Origin: Endozoicomonadaceae bacterium | GTDB taxonomy: Bacteria > Pseudomonadota > Gammaproteobacteria > Pseudomonadales > Endozoicomonadaceae | Assembly (NCBI GenBank): GCA_023146365.1 | Contig: JAGLCE010000147.1 | Span: forward strand, 1 to 30,129 | DNA length: 30,129 nt | Direction: 5' to 3' | Shown: in pieces, positions 7,217-15,641 of the stretch | How positions within the stretch are numbered: the stretch's first letter is position 1 | How the letters are laid out: every line of letters starts with the position of its first letter | The notes under the pieces: model-generated | What the model was told of the DNA's origin: nothing | Databases searched by the model: none | What the model saw: only the letters and a program-made list of their open reading frames with translations | Program-made: the position numbers and the translations under genes

Positions 7217-10200
7217 TTATAGCACCTTGAGCAGAGCCGAGTTTTCGACGTTGCGCATGGATTGCAAGGTCAGCCACAGGCCAGCAATCCGATCATCATG
7301 GTTGTACAACAGGCGATCGCGCTCATTGTTCTCGTCGGGGACTTGATACTCCAATTTTCTTTTAGCCTTCTTGCAGCGTTTGACCTCCCCATGCCAATCA
7401 GCAATTAAAGCGTCGATATGGCGGCTCACTTCATCGACCTGATCGGGTGCTGACAGCTCGCAACGTCGTTTGAGTTGTTTAACGGCGTTGCACACTCCAT
7501 CATCGTCCGGATTAAAGTTGTAAGCTGCATTGTTATTCAACCATTTAGGCCCACAGTGCCGTATCACGATGACCAACGCTGCCGGCAGTATTCGCTGGCG
7601 GGCTTGGTAGGTATAAGGCGTGACGCTGGTCGGCTCGACAAAACGGTAGAAGGCTTCATGGTAAGGGCGGAAGCTCTCGTAGTGTGACAGACTGCGTGCC
7701 TGTTCACGGTAATAGTTCGCAAACACCAGGCCGGGTGCCTCGCTGCGCCCCACGCGGCTGCTGGCCTGAATATACTCCGCCGTAGTCAACGGCTGGCCAT
7801 TGATAATCATCAGTGCCAATCGAGCCACATCAAGCCCGACCGAGATCATATTGGTGGCCAGCACGGCATCCAAGCAGCCATCCTCTTCGCGCGCTTTGTT
7901 CAACCGGGCGAAAATTTCTGCATTCTGCACCGCCGCCTGCAAACTGGTGAGTTGTGCTATCCTCGGTGTCGAACGTTCTTGTTGGTTCGCCTTTTCGTCT
8001 TCGTTGGTCTGTGCGTTCTCCGTTGTGCCAGACAACAACCGCATGAAATCGCGTACATCGCTCGCAAACGCCGTATGGCTGTTCCCTACCCCCTTAAGGC
8101 TGCCGTGATAAACCACCTGCGTCCACCAGGCATCCAACAGCTCCCGCTTATGTTGATCACTCTCGAACAGTACGTGCGGGGCCAATAGCAAAGCCGCCGC
8201 CAGCGGAGCTAGGCATTGCTGATGGTTCAGCATCGGCGCCAGATAGCCTACATAGATTCGGCCCGGGCGTTCCTCCAAAGGAACGGTACGGGCGTAATAA
8301 GAATCATCACAGCTCAGACCCGGCGGCGGAAACACGGCAACTTTGCGTCCATACAGCCGTTTCACCTGTTGATCCGCCATGCGGATGGTGGCGGTCGATG
8401 CAATGTATTTTGGATACACGCCACGCAATTGAAGTACGGTGTCGATAGCGGCTTCGTACAGACCCGCCACCGAACCCAACGCACTGGCAATCAGGTGCAA
8501 TTCATCTTGGATGATGAGTTCCGGAGGTCGATATTGTGTGTCCCCTAAAAACGCATTGGTACGCTCATCCCAGGCCAACCTCGCAAATTTATCCACCGTG
8601 GCGACCAACATGGTCGGAGGTGCTGCATACAAGGCTTCATCAACGATATTACAAGGCAGTACACCATCCGAGGACGCACCAAAACCGCAATCTGGGTTCC
8701 GACAAAGAAAGTGAAAACGCTTCGAGGTGCTGCTATAGTTACGGTCGGCCTTGAAATCCTCTCCACACCAGAGACAGTGATCAAGCACAAGTTCAGGCTT
8801 CTCCCCAGCGCTAATCGCCTTCTTGACAAGTTCAGCCGCTTTCTTAAAGGTGTTCGGACTGATGGCTTCTCCCACCCACATGCCTATGGTAATCGGCACG
8901 GAACCCAGATCATCTCTTTCACGTCGTATCAGCTCCAACGCACAGATCAGGCGGGTGGCGCGGATGAACTGATCTCGGGTTAACAGACGCAATGTATAGC
9001 GCATCAGGATAGCCGTTCCACCCCCGGTATCAGGATAACGAAGACGCCTCATCGATATCTGGAAAGCGATCAGACCGAGATAAGCTTCGGTTTTTCCGCC
9101 GCCTGTCGGAAACCAAATCAGATCAACCGTCTCGCGGAATTCGCTGTCCTCATTCGCCGTCGATTCCAGCGCAGTTAACAAGAAAGCCAACTGAAACGGA
9201 CGCCAACGATAGAGATCGTCAGCGCGAGGCTTGACCTGAAGACGATCATGCTGGCGCATCTGATCCAGCATAGCGCGATTGGCTAAGGAAAAAGCCAGCC
9301 TTGCCTGTACCTTGTCGTTCAGCAAGCGCAGACCAACATCCATGCGTGAGACGGCTGTATCCATGCGATCGACCATGCGGATTGCGACTGCACGATCATC
9401 GGCCGGAAGACTTGGGATATTACCCCGTTGACTGGCAACCCAGCTCTTGTATCCGCTGATGAAATTACCCAACTCGAGAAGAATTGTCGATACTCGAGAA
9501 GAATTGTCGATGTCAGCCAGTCGCGCCAGCGACAGTACAGGCTCGCCCGCCGATCTAGTATCTGCTGTCATCTGCGGGACTTCCACCACTGGCATTGTTT
9601 CGGAGCGCAGCTCAACAACAACCTTGCCGTCCTTCAGCTCCCAGTTGGCGGCACAGCCATGCCCGATAGCGTAGATGTGCCGATTGGCGTACTGAAGTTC
9701 GATTTCCTGTTCTTCTTGGTCTAGTAGACTTCGGTCGACGCGGGGATAGACACCGACATCGCCAGCGTCGATCACGCATCGGAGACTAGCCTCGAACAGG
9801 GTCTTTTCCGCACGATCGCAGACGTAGTCTCTACCTGTCGCACTATCTGCAAGCTCCTGAGCATTGCAAAGAGAAACCGTGACGATCCAGCCATCGGTAA
9901 AGTGTCGCCACTGAATGTCTATATGTGCCTTATCAACCAGGCTGACAAAGCGCTGGTGCTGCTCCTTTCCAGGACAGCTGATGTTCTCGCATGTCTCGTC
10001 GTCTCCTTGTTCAGAAGACAGTTTTATTCGTGTCCAGTCATTTTTATCTCGTCCTCGTTCATACCTGACGGCACGGCTCAACACCTGGAACCGTATATCC
10101 TTCCCCTTAATAAAAAACGAGAAACCCAGTGACGAGGGTGGAATGTAACGTCGCACAACGGCAGGTTCGGCTAAGCTTTCACCAGCAACCTCAGTAGTAC

Positions 10201-10402
10201 CTTCTATTTCATCGACATCTTCACCCACAGGATCGATACCTTCGCCCCATGAGGATGTAGGATAAAGCGCACCGCAGGGAAAACGCTCTGTAGGCAACAC
10301 ACCTCGTAAGTCCGGATCATCAGGCTTAGGCTTAGGCGGACCGATCAATTGATGTCGCACCCAGTCGATCAACCTCTTTCTTGGTTCAGTGAACATTGTC
10401 AT
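7217..10402 (-). CDS. drmA: DrmA-like SF2 helicase, first gene of the operon
   Basis: A 1061-residue helicase matching DISARM DrmA in layout. The N-terminal LIGPP with later RGVLPTERFPCGALYP is typical of the family. Walker A is FPTGGGKTEAYLG at ~430-440. A four-Cys element (CLWCGEDF, CRNPDCGFG) follows at ~540-570. Then come the DELH box (IIQDELHLIASALGSVAGL, ~630), ASTATI (motif III) and, in the second RecA domain, SVGLDVARL and ASSRVGRS (~879, motif VI). It closes with TLQSMRNVE, usual at DrmA ends. The start ATG at 10402 has a weak GGAA upstream; an ATG at 10396 is the alternative. It would unwind or translocate on foreign DNA with DrmB. A 20-bp tandem duplication at 9472-9511 lies in the coding region (~residues 297-311), and the frame is open only because both copies are present. 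Confidence 0.88.
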   Translation of the reverse strand: MTMFTEPRKRLIDWVRHQLIGPPKPKPDDPDLRGVLPTERFPCGALYPTSSWGEGIDPVGEDVDEIEGTTEVAGESLAEPAVVRRYIPPSSLGFSFFIKGKDIRFQVLSRAVRYERGRDKNDWTRIKLSSEQGDDETCENISCPGKEQHQRFVSLVDKAHIDIQWRHFTDGWIVTVSLCNAQELADSATGRDYVCDRAEKTLFEASLRCVIDAGDVGVYPRVDRSLLDQEEQEIELQYANRHIYAIGHGCAANWELKDGKVVVELRSETMPVVEVPQMTADTRSAGEPVLSLARLADIDNSSRVSTILLELGNFISGYKSWVASQRGNIPSLPADDRAVAIRMVDRMDTAVSRMDVGLRLLNDKVQARLAFSLANRAMLDQMRQHDRLQVKPRADDLYRWRPFQLAFLLTALESTANEDSEFRETVDLIWFPTGGGKTEAYLGLIAFQISMRRLRYPDTGGGTAILMRYTLRLLTRDQFIRATRLICALELIRRERDDLGSVPITIGMWVGEAISPNTFKKAAELVKKAISAGEKPELVLDHCLWCGEDFKADRNYSSTSKRFHFLCRNPDCGFGASSDGVLPCNIVDEALYAAPPTMLVATVDKFARLAWDERTNAFLGDTQYRPPELIIQDELHLIASALGSVAGLYEAAIDTVLQLRGVYPKYIASTATIRMADQQVKRLYGRKVAVFPPPGLSCDDSYYARTVPLEERPGRIYVGYLAPMLNHQQCLAPLAAALLLAPHVLFESDQHKRELLDAWWTQVVYHGSLKGVGNSHTAFASDVRDFMRLLSGTTENAQTNEDEKANQQERSTPRIAQLTSLQAAVQNAEIFARLNKAREEDGCLDAVLATNMISVGLDVARLALMIINGQPLTTAEYIQASSRVGRSEAPGLVFANYYREQARSLSHYESFRPYHEAFYRFVEPTSVTPYTYQARQRILPAALVIVIRHCGPKWLNNNAAYNFNPDDDGVCNAVKQLKRRCELSAPDQVDEVSRHIDALIADWHGEVKRCKKAKRKLEYQVPDENNERDRLLYNHDDRIAGLWLTLQSMRNVENSALLKVL
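9472..9511 (-). repeat. Exact 20-bp tandem duplication inside drmA
   Basis: The 20-bp unit ACTCGAGAAGAATTGTCGAT occurs twice back to back (9472-9491, 9492-9511). Twenty is not a multiple of three, so the two copies are read in different frames (DNSSRVS, then STILLELG). Deleting one copy would give DNSSRVG followed directly by TAA, cutting the protein at about residue 305. Confidence 0.95.
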
Positions 10403-10966
10403 TACTTCTATTCCGACATGAAATACCTTTCAAAGTCTATACATGGCAGTCGATTGCACTTGTTGCTTGAATCCACCATAGTCAAGGCTTGCGACCTTTG
10501 CATATTGCTATTCAATGGTGTGTTCCGTTTCCGATATTTGAATGATTGATTCGTCACTGTGCAGATCCATCGCTACCCAACTTAAGTGACACGAGTGCCC
10601 GACAGCTCCTGAAATACTATGATTTCTGAATCCGTGATTTCTTGATTGCTTACACAGTTCCCGCACTTAAGAACACTGAGTGAGACTCAGGATTCAATTT
10701 TTTACTGAGGATTGTCCGTAATTTATTGAGTCCGCCCTGAAAAACCATATTTCTAAACAGTTTAATTCTGAGAGACCACAGAATAACTAGCAACTTTAGC
10801 CATCCTCATTAAACTTCCCTCATTTTGTCATTCATTACAAAACTCTCTGGGGCATTTAACCCCAAATGATCGGTTTTATGCCTGTTTCTAGTGCTTTGCA
10901 CCGGATTTTAACGCACCTATCCCGCAGAACATGGTTCGGGCAAACCATAGAGCGCCAAAAACTTAT
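10403..10966. other. Intergenic region upstream of drmA
   Basis: No coding region is supported here. The drm promoter must lie in this stretch, but I could not pick a convincing -35/-10 pair on the minus strand. It holds a short palindrome (CTGAGT-gag-ACTCAG, 10676-10690), the sequence 10772-10788 that recurs at 18874-18890 with one difference, and the 43-bp repeat at 10853-10895. The patchwork looks like accumulated IS ends. Confidence 0.4.
10853..10895 (-). repeat. 43-bp diverged repeat, copy 1
   Basis: The reverse complement matches 19106-19148 at 38 of 43 positions (core CAGGCATAAAACCGATCATT against CAGACATAAAACCAATCATT). Both copies lie beside transposase remnants, so this is probably an end or flank of a multicopy mobile element I cannot name. 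Confidence 0.6.
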
Positions 10967-11332
10967 AATGCGACCTTCGCTCATGATGATGTGCTTAGCT
11001 TCAAGCTGACGATTAATCTCCGCCAACAATTGACTCCACAGGTGATGCTCGACCGATCGTGTACGAAACCGTCCTAAGGTAGAGGCTTCGGGAACGTCTT
11101 CACCGAGCTCAAGGTGACAAAATTTGCGAAACAGTAGGTCTCTATATAAGCACTGAGCCAACTGCACATCGGACATACGATACCATGTTCCAAGCAATAA
11201 AGCCCGAAACAAAGTCAGCAAAGGACAGCTAGGCCGACCTGTGTTTCCGTGGCGTTGATGCTGTAGAAAAATAGAGTTTGTTCATAATGACGATTCGGAG
11301 AGTGCCCTAGAATTGTTCTGTAGTGCCTTTAC
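10967..11332 (-). pseudogene. IS5-like transposase, N-terminal remnant
   Basis: The minus strand reads RHGNTGRPSCPLLTLFRALL, then WYRMSDVQLAQCLYRDLLFR and EASTLGRFR, the N-terminal DUF772-type region of IS5-family transposases. Upstream in the same frame, KALQNNSRALSES is separated from it by a TGA at 11282-11284 and preceded by a TAG at 11333-11335, so the gene is dead. Resemblance ends at about IMSEGRI (near 10967), where unrelated sequence and a 43-bp repeat follow. The catalytic DDE domain is absent here, and a candidate C-terminus lies 10 kb away at 790-924 on the same strand. The matching terminal repeat is at 11423-11449. Confidence 0.75.
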
Positions 11333-11422
11333 CTATCTAAAATTTAAAACCCATGACTATTTTTAACTTATAAATTGAACAAAAATGATGTTCATTGATA
11401 TTAGTTAATTTTTCTACAGCTT

Positions 11423-11449
11423 CGTTAGTTAAGTCCGGCAGACTGCTAG
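11423..11449 (-). repeat. Right terminal inverted repeat of the IS5-like element
   Basis: Reverse-complement partner of 749-775, with one mismatch in 27 bp. The outer end is again CTAG, and the repeat lies just upstream of the N-terminal transposase remnant, the correct orientation for the start of that element. Confidence 0.65.
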
Positions 11450-11521
11450 CAAGATCAATGGTGTATCACCGACATGGATGATCAAACTCTTTGCCTTTAC
11501 GCTAATAGTGTGAGCATCCGA

Positions 11522-11530
11522 TGATATAAT
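11522..11530 (+). promoter_or_regulatory. Extended -10 promoter for panE
   Basis: TGATATAAT is a perfect TATAAT with the TGn extension. No good -35 is seen 17 bp upstream, as expected for extended -10 promoters. Transcription would start near 11537 and give a leader of about 45 nt before the panE ATG. Confidence 0.5.
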
Positions 11531-11582
11531 CTAGATGCGTCTACAGATAAGGTTAGTACCGACGTTAACGATGGAGCACAAC

Positions 11583-12533
11583 ATGACGGATCACTGGTCC
11601 ATTCTTGGCGCTGGCGCATTGGGCTGTCTTTGGGCGGCAAGCCTTAGAGAAAGCGGGAGACCATGCACCCTGATTCTACGGGAGCAACGCCTACAGGAAA
11701 TAACTGGTCATACCACCCATCTGGAACCTGAACTGCAACTAGTGGAAGCTAATAGACGTCAAAGGTTTACTATCTCCATTACTGATCGGCATCATATTAC
11801 TGCGCCAATACAGCACCTCATTGTAACGACCAAGGCCAAGGACACACAGCAGGCAGTGCATGATATCGCACCCATGCTGACAGATAACGCGATCATCCTG
11901 CTATTGCAGAATGGCATGGGCAGCCAAGAGACCGCCAACTCACTATTGAAAAAATGCATTGTGTGGGCAGGCACCACGACTGACGGCGCATGGAAAGAAC
12001 CGACTGATTCAGCGTATCCCGCTCAGTGGACCGTTCATCATGCGGGTCATGGACAGACATGGATCGGTGCATTGAGTCCAGAACAGCCATTGCTTCCATC
12101 ATCCCTCGCAAAACTGGCAACCGTTAAACGACTCTCCATCCATCCATGTGACGATATCGAGCAACGTCTCTGGCTTAAATTGGCGATTAACGGTAGCATC
12201 AATGGCTTGACCGCTATCCACCAATGTCGGAACGGTGAGTTACTAACTTGTCCAGAACGCTGGCAGCAAGTCAATGCACTGTGTGAAGAGACAACCCAAC
12301 TACTGCTGCGACTCAACATCGGCGGTGATATTAACCTTCAGGCAATAACCCGAGAGGTTCTACAGCGTACGGCCAACAATTACTCGTCAACTTTGCAGGA
12401 TGTCAGCAACGGACGCAAAACTGAGCTTTCCTTTATTAATGGTTTTTTACTGAATAAAGCTCGACAACTTGGCATGAACCTACCGTCCCATCAAGCTCTA
12501 ATGGAACAATTGAAACAGCGGGGCATTCAGTAA
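11583..12533 (+). CDS. panE: 2-dehydropantoate 2-reductase (ketopantoate reductase)
   Basis: NADPH-dependent reduction of ketopantoate to pantoate in pantothenate/CoA synthesis; cytosolic. The N-terminal Rossmann motif is GAGALG (residues 9-14). VTTKAKDTQQAV and LLLQNGMGS follow, and the C-terminal helical domain has KLAINGSINGLTAI with a conserved Lys and Asn, then STLQDVSNGRKTELSFINGF, where the Asp, Lys and Glu residues fit the family signature. The frame is open from 11535, but ATG 11583 is preceded six nt upstream by GGAG and yields the normal start and length (316 residues). The gene lies 92 bp before the histidine kinase and just outside the right terminal repeat of the drm-bearing element, so it marks the chromosomal flank. 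Confidence 0.88.
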   Translation: MTDHWSILGAGALGCLWAASLRESGRPCTLILREQRLQEITGHTTHLEPELQLVEANRRQRFTISITDRHHITAPIQHLIVTTKAKDTQQAVHDIAPMLTDNAIILLLQNGMGSQETANSLLKKCIVWAGTTTDGAWKEPTDSAYPAQWTVHHAGHGQTWIGALSPEQPLLPSSLAKLATVKRLSIHPCDDIEQRLWLKLAINGSINGLTAIHQCRNGELLTCPERWQQVNALCEETTQLLLRLNIGGDINLQAITREVLQRTANNYSSTLQDVSNGRKTELSFINGFLLNKARQLGMNLPSHQALMEQLKQRGIQ

Positions 12534-12624
12534 CAAAAGTTCGGCCGCCTAACAGGTTTTCAAATAGGATAATAGCTGTACAACTTAGTACTTAATATCC
12601 GAAACACCCAAACACCAGGCATCC

Positions 12625-14667
12625 ATGTCCAGACTGAATGACTATCTCTCGCAATTACCCATCAGTCGCAAGCTGATACTGGTAATGGTCAGCGTCGTAC
12701 TAGCAATCGCATTAATTGCCAGTACAACACTTATTCTTTCTGCCTATCTGGTCTCCCGTAACAATTTCGTACCAGCCAGTGTTCAGGCTGTCACCCGTAT
12801 TTTGTCAGAAGAACCCGTGCTGAACACCCTGCTAAAAAGCCCTGAAAAAGCGGCTGAAGTTCTTGAGGCTGCCAGTGAATATTCTCTGATTAAAGTCATC
12901 GCCTTGTATGGAGCAGACGGTCAGCTCTATGCAACCCATGATTCAAAGAAGCGTACGCCGACTATACCGCAAACCGTACCAGAACAGGTCGCCAATAAAA
13001 CACAACATATTATCCGTGTTGATCGAACCACTGGTAGCACAGTGACCTTTTATATTGAGACAGACCCCTCTTTACCTATGGATTTCTACGTAGGCATGAC
13101 CATCGCAGTGCTGATTATCTTGCTCTTTATCTTCCTGCTAACCAGTGTTGCTGCTCGGCAAGTCCATCGATACATCACCCAGCCGGTACTTCACCTCATC
13201 CAGATTGCCAACACGGTCTCAACCGAAGAGAATTACAGTGTTCGTGCACAGAAGTTTTATCACGATGAAATGGGGATTCTGGCTCAGACCTTCAATACCA
13301 TGCTCAGCCGTATTGAAGTGCGCGATCAGCTGTTGACCAGTGCCCGAGACAAAGCGGAACAGGCTAGCGTGAAAGCACAAGCGCTAGCCATTGAAACTCA
13401 CATGACCAATAAAAAACTGGAGCTTGAAGTCAAGGTTCGCAAACGAGCCGAGCATAAACTGACCAGCTTCCAGAACTATCTCAACAACATCATGGACTCC
13501 ATGCCCTCAGCTCTGATTGCCGTAGATGAACAGCTACTCATTGCACAGTGCAACAAAGCCGCCACCCAGCTTACCACTATGGATCACGATACTGCCTTGG
13601 GTTTACCACTTGGAACTTTCATGCCTTTTTTAGCCAACTGCCTGCCCAAGGTTCAACAGGCATTGGATCAGCAAACTGCACAACTGGTGGAAAAGCTACC
13701 GTTGCTGCTTGCTGATGGTGAAAACTATCTGGATTTGGTGATCTACCCATTAAGTGGTGATGACAACAACGGTGCGGTGATTCGCATTGATAACATCACC
13801 CGACGCCTACAACTCGAAGAGATGATGGTACAGACAGAAAAGATGATGTCTGTCGGCGGACTGGCAGCAGGCATGGCTCATGAGATCAATAATCCGCTCG
13901 GTGCTATCATTCAGGGCGTTCAGAATATTCAGCGACGCATCTCCCCGTTACTACCAGCTAATCAAAAAGAAGCTGCTGGTCTCGACTTAAGCCTAAACAT
14001 CCTCAATAGATATCTAGAAAATCGGGAGATCATTCGGTTTCTGGACAATATCAGCAACGCAGGTTTGCGAGCGTCAAAAATTGTCTCCAACATGCTTCAG
14101 TTCAGTCGACGTGGCAATAAGACCCTGACGGCAACCAACTTATCCGAACTCATTGAACGTACTGTCGAGATTGCCAGCTCAGACTTTGACCTGAAAAAAG
14201 GTTTTGATTTTATGAGCATCCGTCTTGAGCAGGATCTGGATGAAGAATTAACGGCGGTTCCCTGTATTGCGGATGAAATACAACAGGTCTTGCTGAACCT
14301 GCTGAAAAATGCTGCCCAAGCGATCAGCGCCCGCTCAGAAGTCGACTGGCAAGGCGAAATCACCATCCAAACCCGTCGACAGAGAGATTATGCTTTGATT
14401 ACCATTCGCGACAATGGCATCGGTATGGATGAGGAGACTCGTAAGCGCATCTTTGAACCCTTTTTCACCACCAAAGATATTGGTACCGGTACAGGTTTGG
14501 GACTATCAGTTTCCTATTACATTATTACTAACAACCATAAGGGCGCCATGAGTGTTACGTCCATCCCCGGCATCAGTACGGAATTCTCCATCACCCTGAA
14601 TTTGCAACAATTCAGACTGCTGAAAAATTCACACTCCCTCAAGATTATCGAAGCAGCCTTCCCTTGA
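12625..14667 (+). CDS. Membrane sensor histidine kinase, HAMP-PAS-HisKA-HATPase
   Basis: A 680-residue sensor kinase. TM1 is at ~17-42 and TM2 at ~155-178, enclosing a periplasmic sensor of about 110 residues with no motif I can name. A HAMP region (~180-235) follows, then an Ala/Lys/Glu-rich coiled coil (~240-280) and a PAS-like domain (~285-395, LNNIMDSMPSALIAVDEQLL). The phospho-acceptor is His419 in GLAAGMAHEINNPLGAI. The ATPase domain has the N box LLNLLKNAAQAI (N562), DNGIGMDE (D596), EPFFTTK and GTGTGLGLS (from G620). The HEINNPLG box and ATPase resemble the NtrB/DctB-like class. No response regulator is adjacent, so the partner is encoded elsewhere. The start is preceded by CAGG, five nt from the ATG. 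The ligand is not predictable. Confidence 0.88.
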   Translation: MSRLNDYLSQLPISRKLILVMVSVVLAIALIASTTLILSAYLVSRNNFVPASVQAVTRILSEEPVLNTLLKSPEKAAEVLEAASEYSLIKVIALYGADGQLYATHDSKKRTPTIPQTVPEQVANKTQHIIRVDRTTGSTVTFYIETDPSLPMDFYVGMTIAVLIILLFIFLLTSVAARQVHRYITQPVLHLIQIANTVSTEENYSVRAQKFYHDEMGILAQTFNTMLSRIEVRDQLLTSARDKAEQASVKAQALAIETHMTNKKLELEVKVRKRAEHKLTSFQNYLNNIMDSMPSALIAVDEQLLIAQCNKAATQLTTMDHDTALGLPLGTFMPFLANCLPKVQQALDQQTAQLVEKLPLLLADGENYLDLVIYPLSGDDNNGAVIRIDNITRRLQLEEMMVQTEKMMSVGGLAAGMAHEINNPLGAIIQGVQNIQRRISPLLPANQKEAAGLDLSLNILNRYLENREIIRFLDNISNAGLRASKIVSNMLQFSRRGNKTLTATNLSELIERTVEIASSDFDLKKGFDFMSIRLEQDLDEELTAVPCIADEIQQVLLNLLKNAAQAISARSEVDWQGEITIQTRRQRDYALITIRDNGIGMDEETRKRIFEPFFTTKDIGTGTGLGLSVSYYIITNNHKGAMSVTSIPGISTEFSITLNLQQFRLLKNSHSLKIIEAAFP

Positions 14668-14758
14668 TCTTTTCTCTGCTATACCTCATTCCTAAGCACT
14701 GATAGTCTGCATGGAACACGCTTGTCATAATCACGCCTCAGCCGGATACAGGTAAAGC

Positions 14759-15619
14759 ATGAGCATAAGTCCTGAGTTACACACATCACAAGCACTCCAG
14801 GACGCCATTATTCTGAATGTGCGAAACGCCTTGGCAGAAGATATTGGCACCGGTGATATCACTGCGAACCTGATCCCCACATCCACCACAGCCAGCGCTA
14901 GGATTATCACTCGTGAAGCTGCCATTGTCTGTGGCCGACCATGGGTGGATGAAGTCTTCCGACAGATGGACGCAGACATTGACGTGGAATGGCTCGTCAA
15001 CGATGGTGAACCGATCCATGCGGATCAAACACTTGTTAACCTGCACGGCGCCGCGCGATCACTGTTGACAGCAGAGCGCTGCGCCCTCAACTTTCTCCAG
15101 TTGCTCTCCGGTACTGCAACGACTTGCCACCATTACGTCAATTTGGTGCAGGGGGTCGATGTTCGTTTGCTAGATACCCGCAAAACGATACCCGGACTAC
15201 GTCTGGCTCAAAAATATGCGGTTACCTGCGGAGGGTGCCATAATCACCGCGCAGGTTTGTATGACGCTTTTTTGATCAAAGAAAACCATATCGCCGCCTG
15301 TGGAGGGATCTTTCAGGCTGTACAGAAGGGAAGAAAACAGGCTCCTGGAAAACCGATTGAGATCGAAGTGGAATCTCTCGCAGAGTTGGAGCAAGCACTT
15401 GATGCCAGTGCTGACACTATCATGCTGGACAATTTTACTCTACCCAATCTGCGCCAAGCGGTTGCTATTAGTGATGGTCGCGCCAAACTGGAAGCTTCCG
15501 GCGGCATCACTGAAGCGACCCTGCGCCCCATTGCTGAAACCGGCGTTGACTCTATATCAATAGGCTTGTTGACCAAGCACTGCAGGAGCGTTGATCTCTC
15601 TATGAGGATCACCGGTTAA
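14759..15619 (+). CDS. nadC: Nicotinate-nucleotide pyrophosphorylase (carboxylating)
   Basis: Converts quinolinate and PRPP to nicotinate mononucleotide in de novo NAD synthesis. Recognised by LAEDIGTGDITANLI near the N-terminus, ERCALNFLQLLSGTAT, LDTRKTIPGLRLAQKYAV, NHRAGLYDAFLIKENHI, IEVEVESL, TIMLDNF and LEASGGI with DSISIGLLT at the phosphate-binding end. The 286-residue length is normal. ATG 14759 has AGG six nt upstream. One oddity is CGGCHNHR, where the family usually has CGGG before NHR, so a Gly in the quinolinate/PRPP loop is replaced by Cys. In many gammaproteobacteria nadC neighbours pilA. Here pilA lies about 5 kb away on the opposite strand, with galE, ligB and IS debris between. 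Confidence 0.95.
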   Translation: MSISPELHTSQALQDAIILNVRNALAEDIGTGDITANLIPTSTTASARIITREAAIVCGRPWVDEVFRQMDADIDVEWLVNDGEPIHADQTLVNLHGAARSLLTAERCALNFLQLLSGTATTCHHYVNLVQGVDVRLLDTRKTIPGLRLAQKYAVTCGGCHNHRAGLYDAFLIKENHIAACGGIFQAVQKGRKQAPGKPIEIEVESLAELEQALDASADTIMLDNFTLPNLRQAVAISDGRAKLEASGGITEATLRPIAETGVDSISIGLLTKHCRSVDLSMRITG

Positions 15620-15641
15620 CAGCCTTTTCAGGAACGTAATA

